Shown here piece after piece: positions 51,673 to 59,593 of a DNA stretch of 64,000 bases. The stretch is taken from contig CAVUNL010000003.1 of NCBI GenBank assembly GCA_963742795.1, positions 310,001-374,000 of the forward strand, read 5' to 3'. Within the stretch, counting starts at the first letter, position 1. The number at the start of each line of letters is the position of its first letter. The translations under genes and the position numbers were made by a program. This DNA is from Palsa-504 sp963742795 (GTDB lineage: Bacteria; Actinomycetota; Actinomycetes; Streptosporangiales; Streptosporangiaceae). The notes beneath the pieces were generated by a model. That model saw only the letters and a program-made list of their open reading frames with translations. It was not told where the DNA came from and did not search any database.

Positions 51673-52125
51673 TACCTCTGCCTATCCCTGCGTTGGTTAA
51701 CAGGAGGTGTCACGAACGGTGCACGCCATGATATCCCCGTACTCGCGTTGCCCCGGGCAGAGGAGAACCGTGTCCCCTGCCGGTGAACCTGGTCCCCCGC
51801 GAACCTGATTCCCCCCAAGGACAAACGAACCGGTCGGCCTAAAGGTGCCGACCGGGCAACATACCCCGGATCGCGGCGATGTCAACCACGAACCTGGCCG
51901 GGCAGGCCACGAGAGCACGGCCGGCCTTCTCAGCCCGCCTGCCGTTATCTGTCGCTTTTGTCCGGTCAGGGCCGCAGTTATTATCGGCTCACGGTGAAAA
52001 TTCGGGGCATGGCCGACTTGTACTCCGTGGTTTCGGGGTATGGATCACCCCACTTGGCGTCACGTGATCCCCTACGCCCCTGTTTCCGCGGCCGACGCCG
52101 CACTCCCCCTCCGGAGGTGATGCGA
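51673..52125. other. Gene-free 450-bp region with hairpins
   Basis: No ORF here looks coding. It holds a 9-bp stem CCGGTCGGC/GCCGACCGG with an 8-nt loop (51830-51855), a dyad GGATCAC-N15-GTGATCC (52042-52070) and AT-rich stretches (TTATTATCGG around 51975). It probably carries divergent promoters for the glycosyltransferase and the small gene at 52126, and perhaps a structured leader. Confidence 0.45.
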
Positions 52126-52365
52126 ATGGATGATAGCGCCGACCGGTTCCTCGAACTGATCCATCAGCTCGAGGACTTCACCCACTCGATCAGCCCTGAC
52201 CAGGCACATTCCGAATTCGACGAGACCACGCTCCAGCTGTTCTGGATGCGCTGGCCGCAGCTGTCGGCCTGGGCCGGGTCGCTCTGGCGGCTGCTCTCCG
52301 AAGAGCTCGCCGGGCCGTCCGCCCCGCACGACTCCGAGCTGTTCGAGATCGGCGAAAGTGGCTGA
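52126..52365 (+). CDS. Small acidic hypothetical protein
   Basis: A 79-residue protein: DDSADRFLELIHQLEDFTHSISPDQAHSEFDETTLQLFWMRWPQLSAWAGSLWRLLSEELAG. It is Trp/Leu-rich, acidic and predicted helical. I take the ATG at 52126 because CCGGAGG is 8 bp upstream; an ATG two codons earlier is closer. It overlaps the CBS gene start by 8 bp, so it is probably a partner of that protein. Family not recognised. Confidence 0.65.
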   Translation: MDDSADRFLELIHQLEDFTHSISPDQAHSEFDETTLQLFWMRWPQLSAWAGSLWRLLSEELAGPSAPHDSELFEIGESG

Positions 52366-52780
52366 GGACGGCCGCCGGGCCCTCACGGTCGGCGAGATGA
52401 TGCACACCCGCGTCATCCTCACCACTCCCGACAGTCCCATGTCCGAGGCCGCCGCCGAGATGGTGCGCGAGCGGGTGGGCTCGGCCCTCGTCATGCAGGG
52501 CCCCTTCCTGGCCGGCATCCTCACCGAACGCGATGTCCTGCGCGCCGCGGCGTCCGGGACCGACCTCACCACGGTCCAGGTTTCGGCCTGGATGACCAAG
52601 GATCCGCAGTCAGCCGGGCCGGAGACCACGGTCGAGGACGCGGCCCAGATGATGCTGCTGAATGGCTTCCGGCATCTGCCCATCATGGAAGGACGGACCG
52701 TACGCGGCGTGGTCAGCCTGCGCGACCTGTTCGCCGCGCGGATCAGCCGGCCGCCCCAGCAACGCGGCGTGGCCAGCTGA
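52358..52780 (+). CDS. CBS-domain pair protein
   Basis: A 140-residue Bateman module: the first CBS (VGEMMHTRVILTTPDSPMSEAAAEMVRERVGSALVM ... GILTERDVLRAA) and the second (VSAWMTKDPQSAGPETTVEDAAQMMLLNGFRHLPIM ... GVVSLRDLFAARI). Stand-alone CBS pairs bind adenine nucleotides and signal energy state. The GTG start at 52358 overlaps the upstream small gene. Confidence 0.88.
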   Translation: MAEDGRRALTVGEMMHTRVILTTPDSPMSEAAAEMVRERVGSALVMQGPFLAGILTERDVLRAAASGTDLTTVQVSAWMTKDPQSAGPETTVEDAAQMMLLNGFRHLPIMEGRTVRGVVSLRDLFAARISRPPQQRGVAS

Positions 52781-52828
52781 CGCCAACGCTTACGGGTCCC
52801 CGTCCTGCCGCTCACACCTCATGCGGAA

Positions 52829-52876
52829 TGAAACCCGGGTTTCACTGGCCTAGAGCGTGGTGAAACCCGGGTTTCA
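52829..52876. promoter_or_regulatory. Two identical 16-bp palindromes upstream of the SDR gene
   Basis: TGAAACCCGGGTTTCA occurs perfectly at 52829-52844 and 52861-52876, 32 bp (about three helical turns) apart, and 71 bp before the SDR start. This is a probable cooperative operator. Confidence 0.6.
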
Positions 52877-52946
52877 TTTCGTTTGGCTTCAGCGGTGGAC
52901 GTTAGGGTGGTTGGCGGTTGGGACTCACGGGTGAGGAGAGGCCGCT

Positions 52947-53693
52947 GTGTTGCTGGAGAACAAGAACGCGATTGTCTACGGGGCAGCGGGGGCGATCGGC
53001 GGTGCGGTGGCTCGCGCGTTCGCCCGGGACGGCGCGCGCGTATCCCTGGCCGGGCGCACTCTGGCCACGCTGGAAGAAGTGGCGGCCGACATCCGTGCGC
53101 ACGGCGGGATGGCCGAAGCCGCACAGGTTGACGCGATGGACAAGGCCGCCGTCGACGCGCACGCCGATCGCGTGGTGGCGGCGGCAGGCAGCATCGATGT
53201 GTCCTTCAACGCGGTGGCGGTCCCTGTCGTCCAGGGCGTTGCGCTGACCGAGATCTCCGTGGAGGACTTCCTGGCCCCGATCACCGGGCTGTGCCGGACC
53301 AACTTCCTGACCGCGACCACCGCCGCTCGGCACATGGCCGCGCAGGGGGACGGCGTGATCGTGACACTGAGCGCCTCGTCAGCCAAGGAGACCCGGCACG
53401 AGATGGGCGGGTTCAGCCTGGCGAACGCGGCGATCGAGGCGCTTACCCGGACCCTGGCCGGGGAGTTCGGCCGCCGCGGTGTGCGCGTGGTGGGCCTGCG
53501 CTCGAACTTCACTCCCGAGACCTATCCCGCCGTCAGCGACGAGCAACTGGCCCCGCTGCTGAAGGACACGCTGCTTGGCCGACTGCCCCGGCTGGCCGAT
53601 CTCGCCGGGACCGCGGTGTACCTGGCCTCGGACGGGGCAGGCGCGATGAGCGGCGCGATGGTGAATCTCACCTGTGGGGCCATCATCGACTGA
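52947..53693 (+). CDS. SDR-family protein with altered active site
   Basis: A 248-residue Rossmann protein: NAIVYGAAGAIGGAVARAFARDGARVSLAGRT, a Ser in VTLSASSAKE, then HEMGGFSLANAAIEALTRTLAGEFG where the classical YxxxK would be; Phe and Asn replace Tyr and Lys. It therefore belongs to the divergent SDR branch with GGF. Substrate unknown. The GTG at 52947 follows GAGGAGAGG. It is controlled presumably through the two TGAAACCCGGGTTTCA sites. Confidence 0.83.
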   Translation: MLLENKNAIVYGAAGAIGGAVARAFARDGARVSLAGRTLATLEEVAADIRAHGGMAEAAQVDAMDKAAVDAHADRVVAAAGSIDVSFNAVAVPVVQGVALTEISVEDFLAPITGLCRTNFLTATTAARHMAAQGDGVIVTLSASSAKETRHEMGGFSLANAAIEALTRTLAGEFGRRGVRVVGLRSNFTPETYPAVSDEQLAPLLKDTLLGRLPRLADLAGTAVYLASDGAGAMSGAMVNLTCGAIID

Positions 53694-53705
53694 CCGGAGG
53701 TCCCG

Positions 53706-54467
53706 TTACCGGTCTCTCGCGTGCGCTACGGAGTGGGTAAGGCCTTCTAGTTCAGGCTCAAGATCAGGCAGGGCCAGCAGGGCCGGCAGATCGGTCAGGC
53801 TTCTGGGGCGCAAGGTGATGGCGCCGAGAGTGGACTTCACCTGGCCCCCTCCGCCCACGAGCAGGTGCCGCCGGGTCCAGGGTTCGGGCTCATCGGTGTC
53901 GGCTACCGCCACCGCATGCAGGAACCATTTGCCATCCGGGACTCTGGGCAGCCAGTACGGGTGGGTTCGCTGTGACGTCACATCCAGCAAGGTGGCCGCT
54001 TGCGGTCGGCGCTGCAAGATCCGTGTATCGAAGATCCCGACGTACAGGCGGGCCGCAGCGTACCCTTCCGGAAGCCGGACCGTACCCATCGCCGCGCCTT
54101 CGGGTACCGGCGAATCCGGCAGCATGCCACACGTGCTGACCCGGTCGTGGTGCGACGCATGGCGGAACCGGCTCGGGGAGATGCCCACGCTGTCAGTGAA
54201 ATGGCTCGTGAATGAGCCGAGGCTGCTGTAGCCGACCGCGGACGAGACTCCGCCGACGCTCATCGAACTGAGCAGAAGCAGGCGCTTGGCCTGGTAGATA
54301 CGGACCGCGGCCAGGAACCGCCCGGGCGATACACCAGTCTGCTTCTCGAAAACGCGCGCGAAATGGAAGCGGCTAAGCATGGCACTCCGAGCCATGTCAG
54401 CGAGCGACAGCTGATCACTGTACCGCTCCCAGATACAGTTGACCGCCCGGTCTACGGCGCTATTCAT
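53706..54467 (-). CDS. AraC-type regulator with N-terminal HTH and C-terminal beta domain (copy 1)
   Basis: A 253-residue protein. Residues 1-100 hold both AraC HTHs (DQLSLADMARSAMLSRFHFARVFEKQTGVSPGRFLAAVRIYQAKRLLL; SVGGVSSAVGYSSLGSFTSHFTDSVGISPSRFR). Residues about 120-245 form a beta-rich domain (GTVRLPEGYAAARLYVGIFDT; VPDGKWFLHAVAVADTDEPEPWTRRHLLVGG). This order is reversed from canonical AraC, whose HTH is C-terminal. The ATG at 54467 follows GCGGAGGAA. It diverges from the TetR gene across a perfect dyad. The paralogue at 63115 closes the other end of the locus. Confidence 0.87.
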   Translation of the reverse strand: MNSAVDRAVNCIWERYSDQLSLADMARSAMLSRFHFARVFEKQTGVSPGRFLAAVRIYQAKRLLLLSSMSVGGVSSAVGYSSLGSFTSHFTDSVGISPSRFRHASHHDRVSTCGMLPDSPVPEGAAMGTVRLPEGYAAARLYVGIFDTRILQRRPQAATLLDVTSQRTHPYWLPRVPDGKWFLHAVAVADTDEPEPWTRRHLLVGGGGQVKSTLGAITLRPRSLTDLPALLALPDLEPELEGLTHSVAHARDR

Positions 54468-54507
54468 GCGGTTCCTCCGCACTGACATCGCCAGCAAAAA
54501 CCCGTTG

Positions 54508-54527
54508 CATAACAGTGTTGTGTTATG
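54508..54527. promoter_or_regulatory. Perfect dyad between the AraC and TetR genes
   Basis: CATAACA-N6-TGTTATG lies midway between the divergent AraC (54467) and TetR (54560) starts. The left flank CGTTGCATAACAG recurs exactly at 61682-61694. Confidence 0.65.
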
Positions 54528-54559
54528 AACGGTAGCTGTGCCATGCAATCCTGTCAAGC

Positions 54560-55222
54560 GTGAGCCCGCGTCACCAAAACCCGGACAACCGCACCACATT
54601 GATCGATGCCGCCGCGAGGCTGGTCGCGGAGGGAGGTCCCGGCAGCTTGTCCGCTCGCCTGCTGGCCAGGGAGGCAGGCACGTCGACCATGGCCGTGTAC
54701 ACCTACTTCGGCAGCATGAGCGCGATCGTGCGAGAGATCGTGCACGACGGATTCGCGCGTCTTAAGCGCCTGTTCGATCTCGTCGAAGCCACGGACGATC
54801 CGGTGGCCGACATGGCTCTGCTGGGGCGGGTCTACCGCCACAACGCCATTACCAACCGGCACGTCTTCGAGGTGATGTTCGGCGGTTCATCTCTCGCGGG
54901 CTTCGCGCTCACCGAGGAAGACCGGCAGCATGGCCGGTACACCCTGACCACCGTCGTTGACTGCGCGTACCGATGTACAGCCGCCGGGCGCTTCAAGACA
55001 GAGGATCCCGTGCTCAAGGCCCATCACATGTGGCTCGGCGTACACGGGACGGTGCTCCTCGACGTGGGGGGTTACCTGGTCCCGCCGTATGACGCGAGCC
55101 GGTGCTTCGAGTCGCAGCTCGTCAGCCTGATGATCGGAGCCGGGGACGATCCGGTGAGCGCCGCCAGGTCGGTAACGGTGTCTGGCGACCGGTTCGATGC
55201 CGGTTTCGGGCAGGCAACCTAG
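54560..55222 (+). CDS. TetR-family regulator
   Basis: A 220-residue protein: HTH NRTTLIDAAARLVAEGGPGSLSARLLAREAGTSTMAVYTYFGSMSAIVREIV, then a WHG-like C-terminal domain (RHNAITNRHVFEVMFGGSS; KAHHMWLGVHGTVLLDVGGYL). The GTG at 54560 gives a normal N-terminus. It diverges from the AraC gene and precedes the TIGR03084-type gene by 75 bp, so it may control both through the CATAACA/TGTTATG site. Confidence 0.85.
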   Translation: MSPRHQNPDNRTTLIDAAARLVAEGGPGSLSARLLAREAGTSTMAVYTYFGSMSAIVREIVHDGFARLKRLFDLVEATDDPVADMALLGRVYRHNAITNRHVFEVMFGGSSLAGFALTEEDRQHGRYTLTTVVDCAYRCTAAGRFKTEDPVLKAHHMWLGVHGTVLLDVGGYLVPPYDASRCFESQLVSLMIGAGDDPVSAARSVTVSGDRFDAGFGQAT

Positions 55223-55297
55223 GAGGTGGTTCCCCACCTGGGCGCAGGTGATGATGCCGAGGAGACTCCCCGTCATCATCCAGCGAGAGGCAGCGCC

Positions 55298-56095
55298 GTG
55301 AGTGTTCCGACCGATGTGTATGCCGACCTGAAGACAGAGGGCGAAATCCTCGACCAGATGGTGGCGGGCCTTGATGCCGCGCGGTGGGAGCTGCCGACTC
55401 CCGCGCCCGGATGGACGATCAAGCACCAGGTTGCTCACCTGTCCTCGACTGCCCGTCTCGCCGGAATCTCGGCGTCAGATCCGGAGCTGTTCGCCAAGGT
55501 GACGGTAGGGGCCGACCAGGACTTCGACGCGGCGGTCACTGCCCTGCTGACGCCGTACCTCGATGCCTCGCCGACGGACCTGCTGACCCGCTGGCGCACG
55601 GAACGCGGCGATGCGGTCAAGGCGCTCTCCGCCCTGCCACCCGCCCAGATGGTGCCCTGGGTGGCCCGGCAGATCCCGGCTAGCGCCCTCGCCTGTGCCG
55701 GCCTCATGGAGCTGTTCGCGCACGGTCAGGACATCGCCGACACCATCGGAGTGCCCCGCGAGTACACCGACAGGATCGGGCACCTGGCCTGGTTCGGCAC
55801 GCGCAATCGTGATTTCGGCTACCTGGTGCGCGGCCTGACGCCGCCCGACGTCGAGTTCCGGTACGAGTTCACGGCACCTTCCGGGATCCAGTGGGAGTTC
55901 GGCCCAGCCGACGCCGAGAACCAGATAACGGGTCCGGCCGTGGATTTCTGCATGCTCGTCACGCGGCGACGGCATCGCGCCGATCTGGCTATCCAGGCCA
56001 CCGGTCCGGAAGCAGACAAATGGCTGGATATCGCGCAGGCGTACCGCGGCTCACCCGGACCCGGCCGGGAGCCCGGGCAGTTCAGCAGGCGATAA
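55298..56095 (+). CDS. TIGR03084-type metal-binding/maleylpyruvate isomerase-like (DinB) protein
   Basis: A 265-residue protein with a DinB-like four-helix bundle: ARWELPTPAPGWTIKHQVAHLSSTARLAGIS (first His pair) and CAGLMELFAHGQDIADTIGV (HxxD). A C-terminal SCP2-like part follows (VEFRYEFTAPSGIQWEFGPADAENQITGPAVDFCMLVTRRR). This matches mycothiol-dependent maleylpyruvate isomerase relatives. The role is likely mycothiol-linked detoxification or isomerisation. The GTG at 55298 follows GCGAGAGG. It is cotranscribed with TetR. Confidence 0.82.
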   Translation: MSVPTDVYADLKTEGEILDQMVAGLDAARWELPTPAPGWTIKHQVAHLSSTARLAGISASDPELFAKVTVGADQDFDAAVTALLTPYLDASPTDLLTRWRTERGDAVKALSALPPAQMVPWVARQIPASALACAGLMELFAHGQDIADTIGVPREYTDRIGHLAWFGTRNRDFGYLVRGLTPPDVEFRYEFTAPSGIQWEFGPADAENQITGPAVDFCMLVTRRRHRADLAIQATGPEADKWLDIAQAYRGSPGPGREPGQFSRR

Positions 56096-56152
56096 CACGC
56101 GTCACCCGCGCGGCCACCTTCACGTGAAGGTGGCCGCGCTCATGTGCAGTGA

Positions 56153-57214
56153 CTACGGCTGCCCGGCTGGGTCCGGGGACTGCTCGCGCAGCCACGAGCC
56201 GACCGTGCTGGCCACCGCCATGCTCGCCCAGGACGTGAGGCTGACCACCGCCTCGTCCCCGGACTTCGCAGCTGACCGGAAGCCGTCGACGTCGGCCTTG
56301 CCAACCTGGTACGGGGCGAGTGCCGTGAGGATTGCCAGCCAGCCAGCCGGCCGGTCTCTCTCGTCCAGCACGGCCACCGCCTCATCGGCCCAGGCCCCGC
56401 TCGGACCCGGCGGCAGCCCATCCCAGGTCCGCAGTCGGTCGGCGACCAGTTCGCGGACGGGCATCGTGACGATCTGGGCCGCCGCGTCCTCGATGGCCGC
56501 GGCCGCGCCCCCCAGGGCCGCCGCGATGCGGGAATCGCTGGCCGCCCAGGAGAACTCTTCGGGCAGTTGCGCATCGGGCAGAGGGTCCAGTGAAGCACCG
56601 GGGATCGGACTGCCCGAGGTCATGGCCGAAGCGAGCATGCCCATGACCCAGCCGCCGACCGCCTTCGGTGTCATGGGCGGCAGCGGCGACGGGGGGAGGA
56701 ATATGGTGACCATCCGGTTCAGGTACTGGAACGTCACCGCCACCCCGGCGAGTTCAGCGAAATTGCCCGGGGGCGGGGACTGGATGGACCCGCGCACGCC
56801 GCTCGACCTGGCCCACCTGGCTATGTCCTTCAGCAGCGGGCTCGCCAGGTCCCCGGAGGCAATCCCGGCCGCGTCGAGGCCTGGGACCAGCTCCTGGGCC
56901 GCGGCGGTGTGGACCGCGACGCAGTACGGGCAGGTGTTCGCCACCGATACCTCGGCGGCCACCACCTCCTTCTCGGCCCGGTCCGCCTGACCGGTGACCA
57001 GGAGAGTTTCCCTGAGCATGGCCCAGGCCGCGGCAAGCACCGGCGGGTTCGGTGAATGGAGGGCCAGCGGCGGCGCAACCATGCCGAAGTCTCGCTCGGC
57101 CTGAGCGTAGACACTGGCGACGAGGCCGTCAGCGGCATCGGGCATGACCGGGGATACGTACCGGATCTGGGCTAGTGACCTGCGCAGCCCGTTCGCCATG
57201 ATCGCGTTTTTCAT
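56153..57214 (-). CDS. Carboxymuconolactone decarboxylase/AhpD-like protein
   Basis: A 353-residue protein with an N-terminal AhpD-like domain: VVAAEVSVANTCPYCVAVHTAAAQEL at about 85-110 holds the CxxC-x3-H redox/proton-relay motif. A second helical half (GVAVTFQYLNRMVTIFLPPSPLPP ... WADEAVAVLDERDRPAGWLAILTALAPYQ) may be a degenerate repeat, without its CxxC. The family includes peroxidase partners and decarboxylases. Its start overlaps the GMC stop (ATGA), so it is the third gene of the DUF5987-GMC-CMD operon. Confidence 0.83.
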   Translation of the reverse strand: MKNAIMANGLRRSLAQIRYVSPVMPDAADGLVASVYAQAERDFGMVAPPLALHSPNPPVLAAAWAMLRETLLVTGQADRAEKEVVAAEVSVANTCPYCVAVHTAAAQELVPGLDAAGIASGDLASPLLKDIARWARSSGVRGSIQSPPPGNFAELAGVAVTFQYLNRMVTIFLPPSPLPPMTPKAVGGWVMGMLASAMTSGSPIPGASLDPLPDAQLPEEFSWAASDSRIAAALGGAAAAIEDAAAQIVTMPVRELVADRLRTWDGLPPGPSGAWADEAVAVLDERDRPAGWLAILTALAPYQVGKADVDGFRSAAKSGDEAVVSLTSWASMAVASTVGSWLREQSPDPAGQP

Positions 57215-58887
57215 CGCGCGACCAGAGCGGGCAGCAGGGGCATGACCGCACGTGCGGCGCTCGTCGCGCCGTCCGGCGCGGGAGCACCGTACTTGACTGG
57301 TACGCCCCGTTCCTGCGCGGCCCGGACGATTCCCGGGATGGCGCGCTCCGCCAGTGCCGCGATGGTCAGCGCTGGGTTGACGGTGAGCGCACCCGGCACC
57401 GCAGAGCCGTCGGTGACGAAGATGCCCGGATGGCCGCGCAGCTCGTGCCGGTCATCCAGCGCGGAGGTGGCCGGGTCGTCGCCGATGCGGCACGACGACA
57501 GCGGGTGTACCGTGTAGGCACCTACCAGGTCGTTCGTCCACGGCCGCACCCGGGCCAGGCCGTCCCGTTCCAAGATGTCCTTGATCTCCGCGTCGGCCAG
57601 CTCCCAGCCGTGCAGCGTCTGGATGGTGGGCTCGTACGCGAGAGCGCCGCGGCCCAGCATCTGCTGCGAGATACGGACGGAATTGCCGGTCGGCGGCGGC
57701 GGCCCGAACACGCCTTCATTGTTGTCCTCCGACAGGATGAAGATCGTCAGCCACGACTGCCAGTGCCGCAGCATCTCCTTCTTTTCCGGCCCGAACCAGC
57801 CCGGGCCCTCGACGCCCGGCGCCTGCGCCAAGATGGTGCCCAGGCCTGGCGGGAAGTACAGCTGCTCGAGGGCGAACCGGGAGAACTCGGGCAGCGAGCC
57901 ATCGAGGTGATCCCAGGACACCACGGTCGGGCCACGGCCGATCTGGTTCGCCGCGTAGGCCCTGCCGTCGGGACGGGACAGGCCCAGTACCTCGCGGGCC
58001 TTTTCCTCGTCGATGATGGCCGTGTTGAGCCGCTCGCCGTTACCGGAGAAGTACCGGCCGACGCCGTGCGGCATCTTGCCGAGGCCGGCCTCCGAGCGCT
58101 GCAGGATCACTGGCGTCGCCGCCGTACCAGCCGCCACGATCACGATCTTGGCGTCGATCTCGCCGCTTCCGGTGGTTTCCCGGTAGTCCTCGTCATCGAT
58201 CACGTTGTAGTGCACCCGGTACAGACCATCCGCTTTGGATATCTTCTGCACCTCGTGCAGCGGCCTGATCTCCGCACCGTGCGAGATCGCCGCGGGCAGG
58301 TAGTTCAGCAGCAACGACCGTTTCGCGTCGAAGCGGCAGCCGGCCATCATCCAGTTGCAGTTGGTGCACTTCGAGACGTCGATCGCGACGTTGGGCAGGT
58401 TGGCGGTCCGCCCGGCATGGTTGCAGGCGGCGGCCCACAGGCCACCGGGGTAAGGGACCTGCTCCCAGGTCTGATGGCTGATCGGCAGAGCCTCGGTCAC
58501 CCGGTCGTACCACGGGTCCAGGGTGTCACGGTTGATGGCCGCCGGCCACATCCGCCTGCCAATGCTGCCCTGGCGCTCGAACACGAACCCCGGAGCGCGC
58601 GGCATCGTGGCGAAGTACACCACGCTGCCGCCGCCGACGCAGTTGCCGCCGAGCACGCTCATGCCGTCGCCTGCGACGAAGTCGAAGATCCGCGTGCTGG
58701 ACGTGCCGAGCTCGAAGCCGTGGTCAAATTCGTCACTCGGCACCCACGGCCCGCGCTCCAGAACCACCACCTTGGCCCCGCCCGCCGCCAGGTGATATGC
58801 CGTGATCGCGCCGCCGAAGCCGCTGCCGATCACCACGATGTCGGTGCGCTCAGCGCTCATGCTGTGGGTTGCCCTGGCGTTCGTCAT
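57211..58887 (-). CDS. GMC-family FAD oxidoreductase (cholesterol oxidase-like)
   Basis: A 558-residue flavoenzyme: the FAD Rossmann motif VVIGSGFGGAITAYHLA (about 20-36), GGNCVGGGSVVYFATMPR (GMC signature 1), a Cys-rich VSKCTNCNWMMAGCRFDAKRS segment, and the C-terminal active-site region VHPLSSCRIGDD with FVTDGSAVPGALTVNPALT. GMC enzymes oxidise alcohols or sterols with O2 or another acceptor. No signal peptide is present. It overlaps both neighbours by ATGA and so is coupled to DUF5987 upstream and the AhpD-like protein downstream. Confidence 0.88.
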   Translation of the reverse strand: MTNARATHSMSAERTDIVVIGSGFGGAITAYHLAAGGAKVVVLERGPWVPSDEFDHGFELGTSSTRIFDFVAGDGMSVLGGNCVGGGSVVYFATMPRAPGFVFERQGSIGRRMWPAAINRDTLDPWYDRVTEALPISHQTWEQVPYPGGLWAAACNHAGRTANLPNVAIDVSKCTNCNWMMAGCRFDAKRSLLLNYLPAAISHGAEIRPLHEVQKISKADGLYRVHYNVIDDEDYRETTGSGEIDAKIVIVAAGTAATPVILQRSEAGLGKMPHGVGRYFSGNGERLNTAIIDEEKAREVLGLSRPDGRAYAANQIGRGPTVVSWDHLDGSLPEFSRFALEQLYFPPGLGTILAQAPGVEGPGWFGPEKKEMLRHWQSWLTIFILSEDNNEGVFGPPPPTGNSVRISQQMLGRGALAYEPTIQTLHGWELADAEIKDILERDGLARVRPWTNDLVGAYTVHPLSSCRIGDDPATSALDDRHELRGHPGIFVTDGSAVPGALTVNPALTIAALAERAIPGIVRAAQERGVPVKYGAPAPDGATSAARAVMPLLPALVAR

Positions 58888-59447
58888 ACCGGGTCTCCGT
58901 TCTGTGTCGTGGCCGGATGCGCGTGGGCGAGCTGACGGCCGTAACTGAAATCGGGAAACCGCCACAGCCCGTCGGGATCGGGTTTCGCGAAACCCATCGT
59001 CATCAGGCCGGGATGACCGCTTTCCATAGCGCGCACCGTGTTCATGTGGGCAGCCGTGTCGAAAGCCATGAAGCAGAACAGCGCGGTGAGGACCCAGAAT
59101 TCTTTCTCCGGATGATCGGGCGCGGTCAGTATCCGCATCAGCGCCGAGCGGTGCTCGTAATCAAGCGCGACGAACGGCGGTACGGCGGCATCGAGCGTTA
59201 TGCCACGCTCGGTCGCGTAATCGCTCGCATGGTCATTCAGGGTGCTGACGATGTCGTCCAGACCGGAAGTAACGCCGGTCGCGGGCATCTCAAGAAGTTC
59301 GATGGCGCCGGCCGCGACCGCTCCCGGGCCGGGCGCGGCACCTGCGATCGTTACGTCGTCAGGCGAGCGCTTCTCCCCCGGAACAAACGTGTCAGCGAAT
59401 GCCTCCAGGGTCATGGTCCTGCTGGCGGTTTCTGCCGAGGTATCCAA
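58884..59447 (-). CDS. DUF5987 protein (small-subunit-like partner of GMC oxidoreductase)
   Basis: A 187-residue protein: MTLEAFADTFVPGEKRSPDDVTIAGAAPGPGAVAAGAIELLEMPATG ... EFWVLTALFCFMAFDTAAHMNTVRAMESGHPGLMTMGFAKPDPDGLWRFPDFSYGRQLA. This resembles subunit 3 of gluconate-2-dehydrogenase complexes and the DUF5987 family, found beside GMC genes. I choose the TTG at 59447 because AAGGGAGGAAAGG is immediately upstream; a GTG 17 codons earlier would read through that site. First gene of the GMC operon. Confidence 0.8.
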   Translation of the reverse strand: MDTSAETASRTMTLEAFADTFVPGEKRSPDDVTIAGAAPGPGAVAAGAIELLEMPATGVTSGLDDIVSTLNDHASDYATERGITLDAAVPPFVALDYEHRSALMRILTAPDHPEKEFWVLTALFCFMAFDTAAHMNTVRAMESGHPGLMTMGFAKPDPDGLWRFPDFSYGRQLAHAHPATTQNGDPV

Positions 59448-59504
59448 CCTTTCCTCCCTTCGGGCCGGTACCACCTGTCCTTTAGAATTGTGCTGCACCG
59501 AGGG

Positions 59505-59536
59505 CGGGATAACTTCTCTTGGCCTGTGTTATCCCG
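59505..59536. promoter_or_regulatory. Inverted repeat between DUF1702 and the GMC operon
   Basis: CGGGATAAC (59505-59513) and GTTATCCCG (59528-59536) are perfect 9-bp arms around 14 bp, 58 bp before the DUF5987 start. It may be an operator sharing the ATAAC/GTTAT half-site of 54508, or a terminator for DUF1702. Confidence 0.5.
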
Positions 59537-59593
59537 GACCTTAGCGACGGAAAGCAAGCAGCGAGAAGAACGCCGGATCGGCGGGTCCCGTTA

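Noticed and set aside
57430..58935. 501-codon forward ORF opposite the GMC oxidoreductase
   Set aside because: Shadow composition; the reverse strand has FAD-binding and GMC signatures and coupled neighbours.
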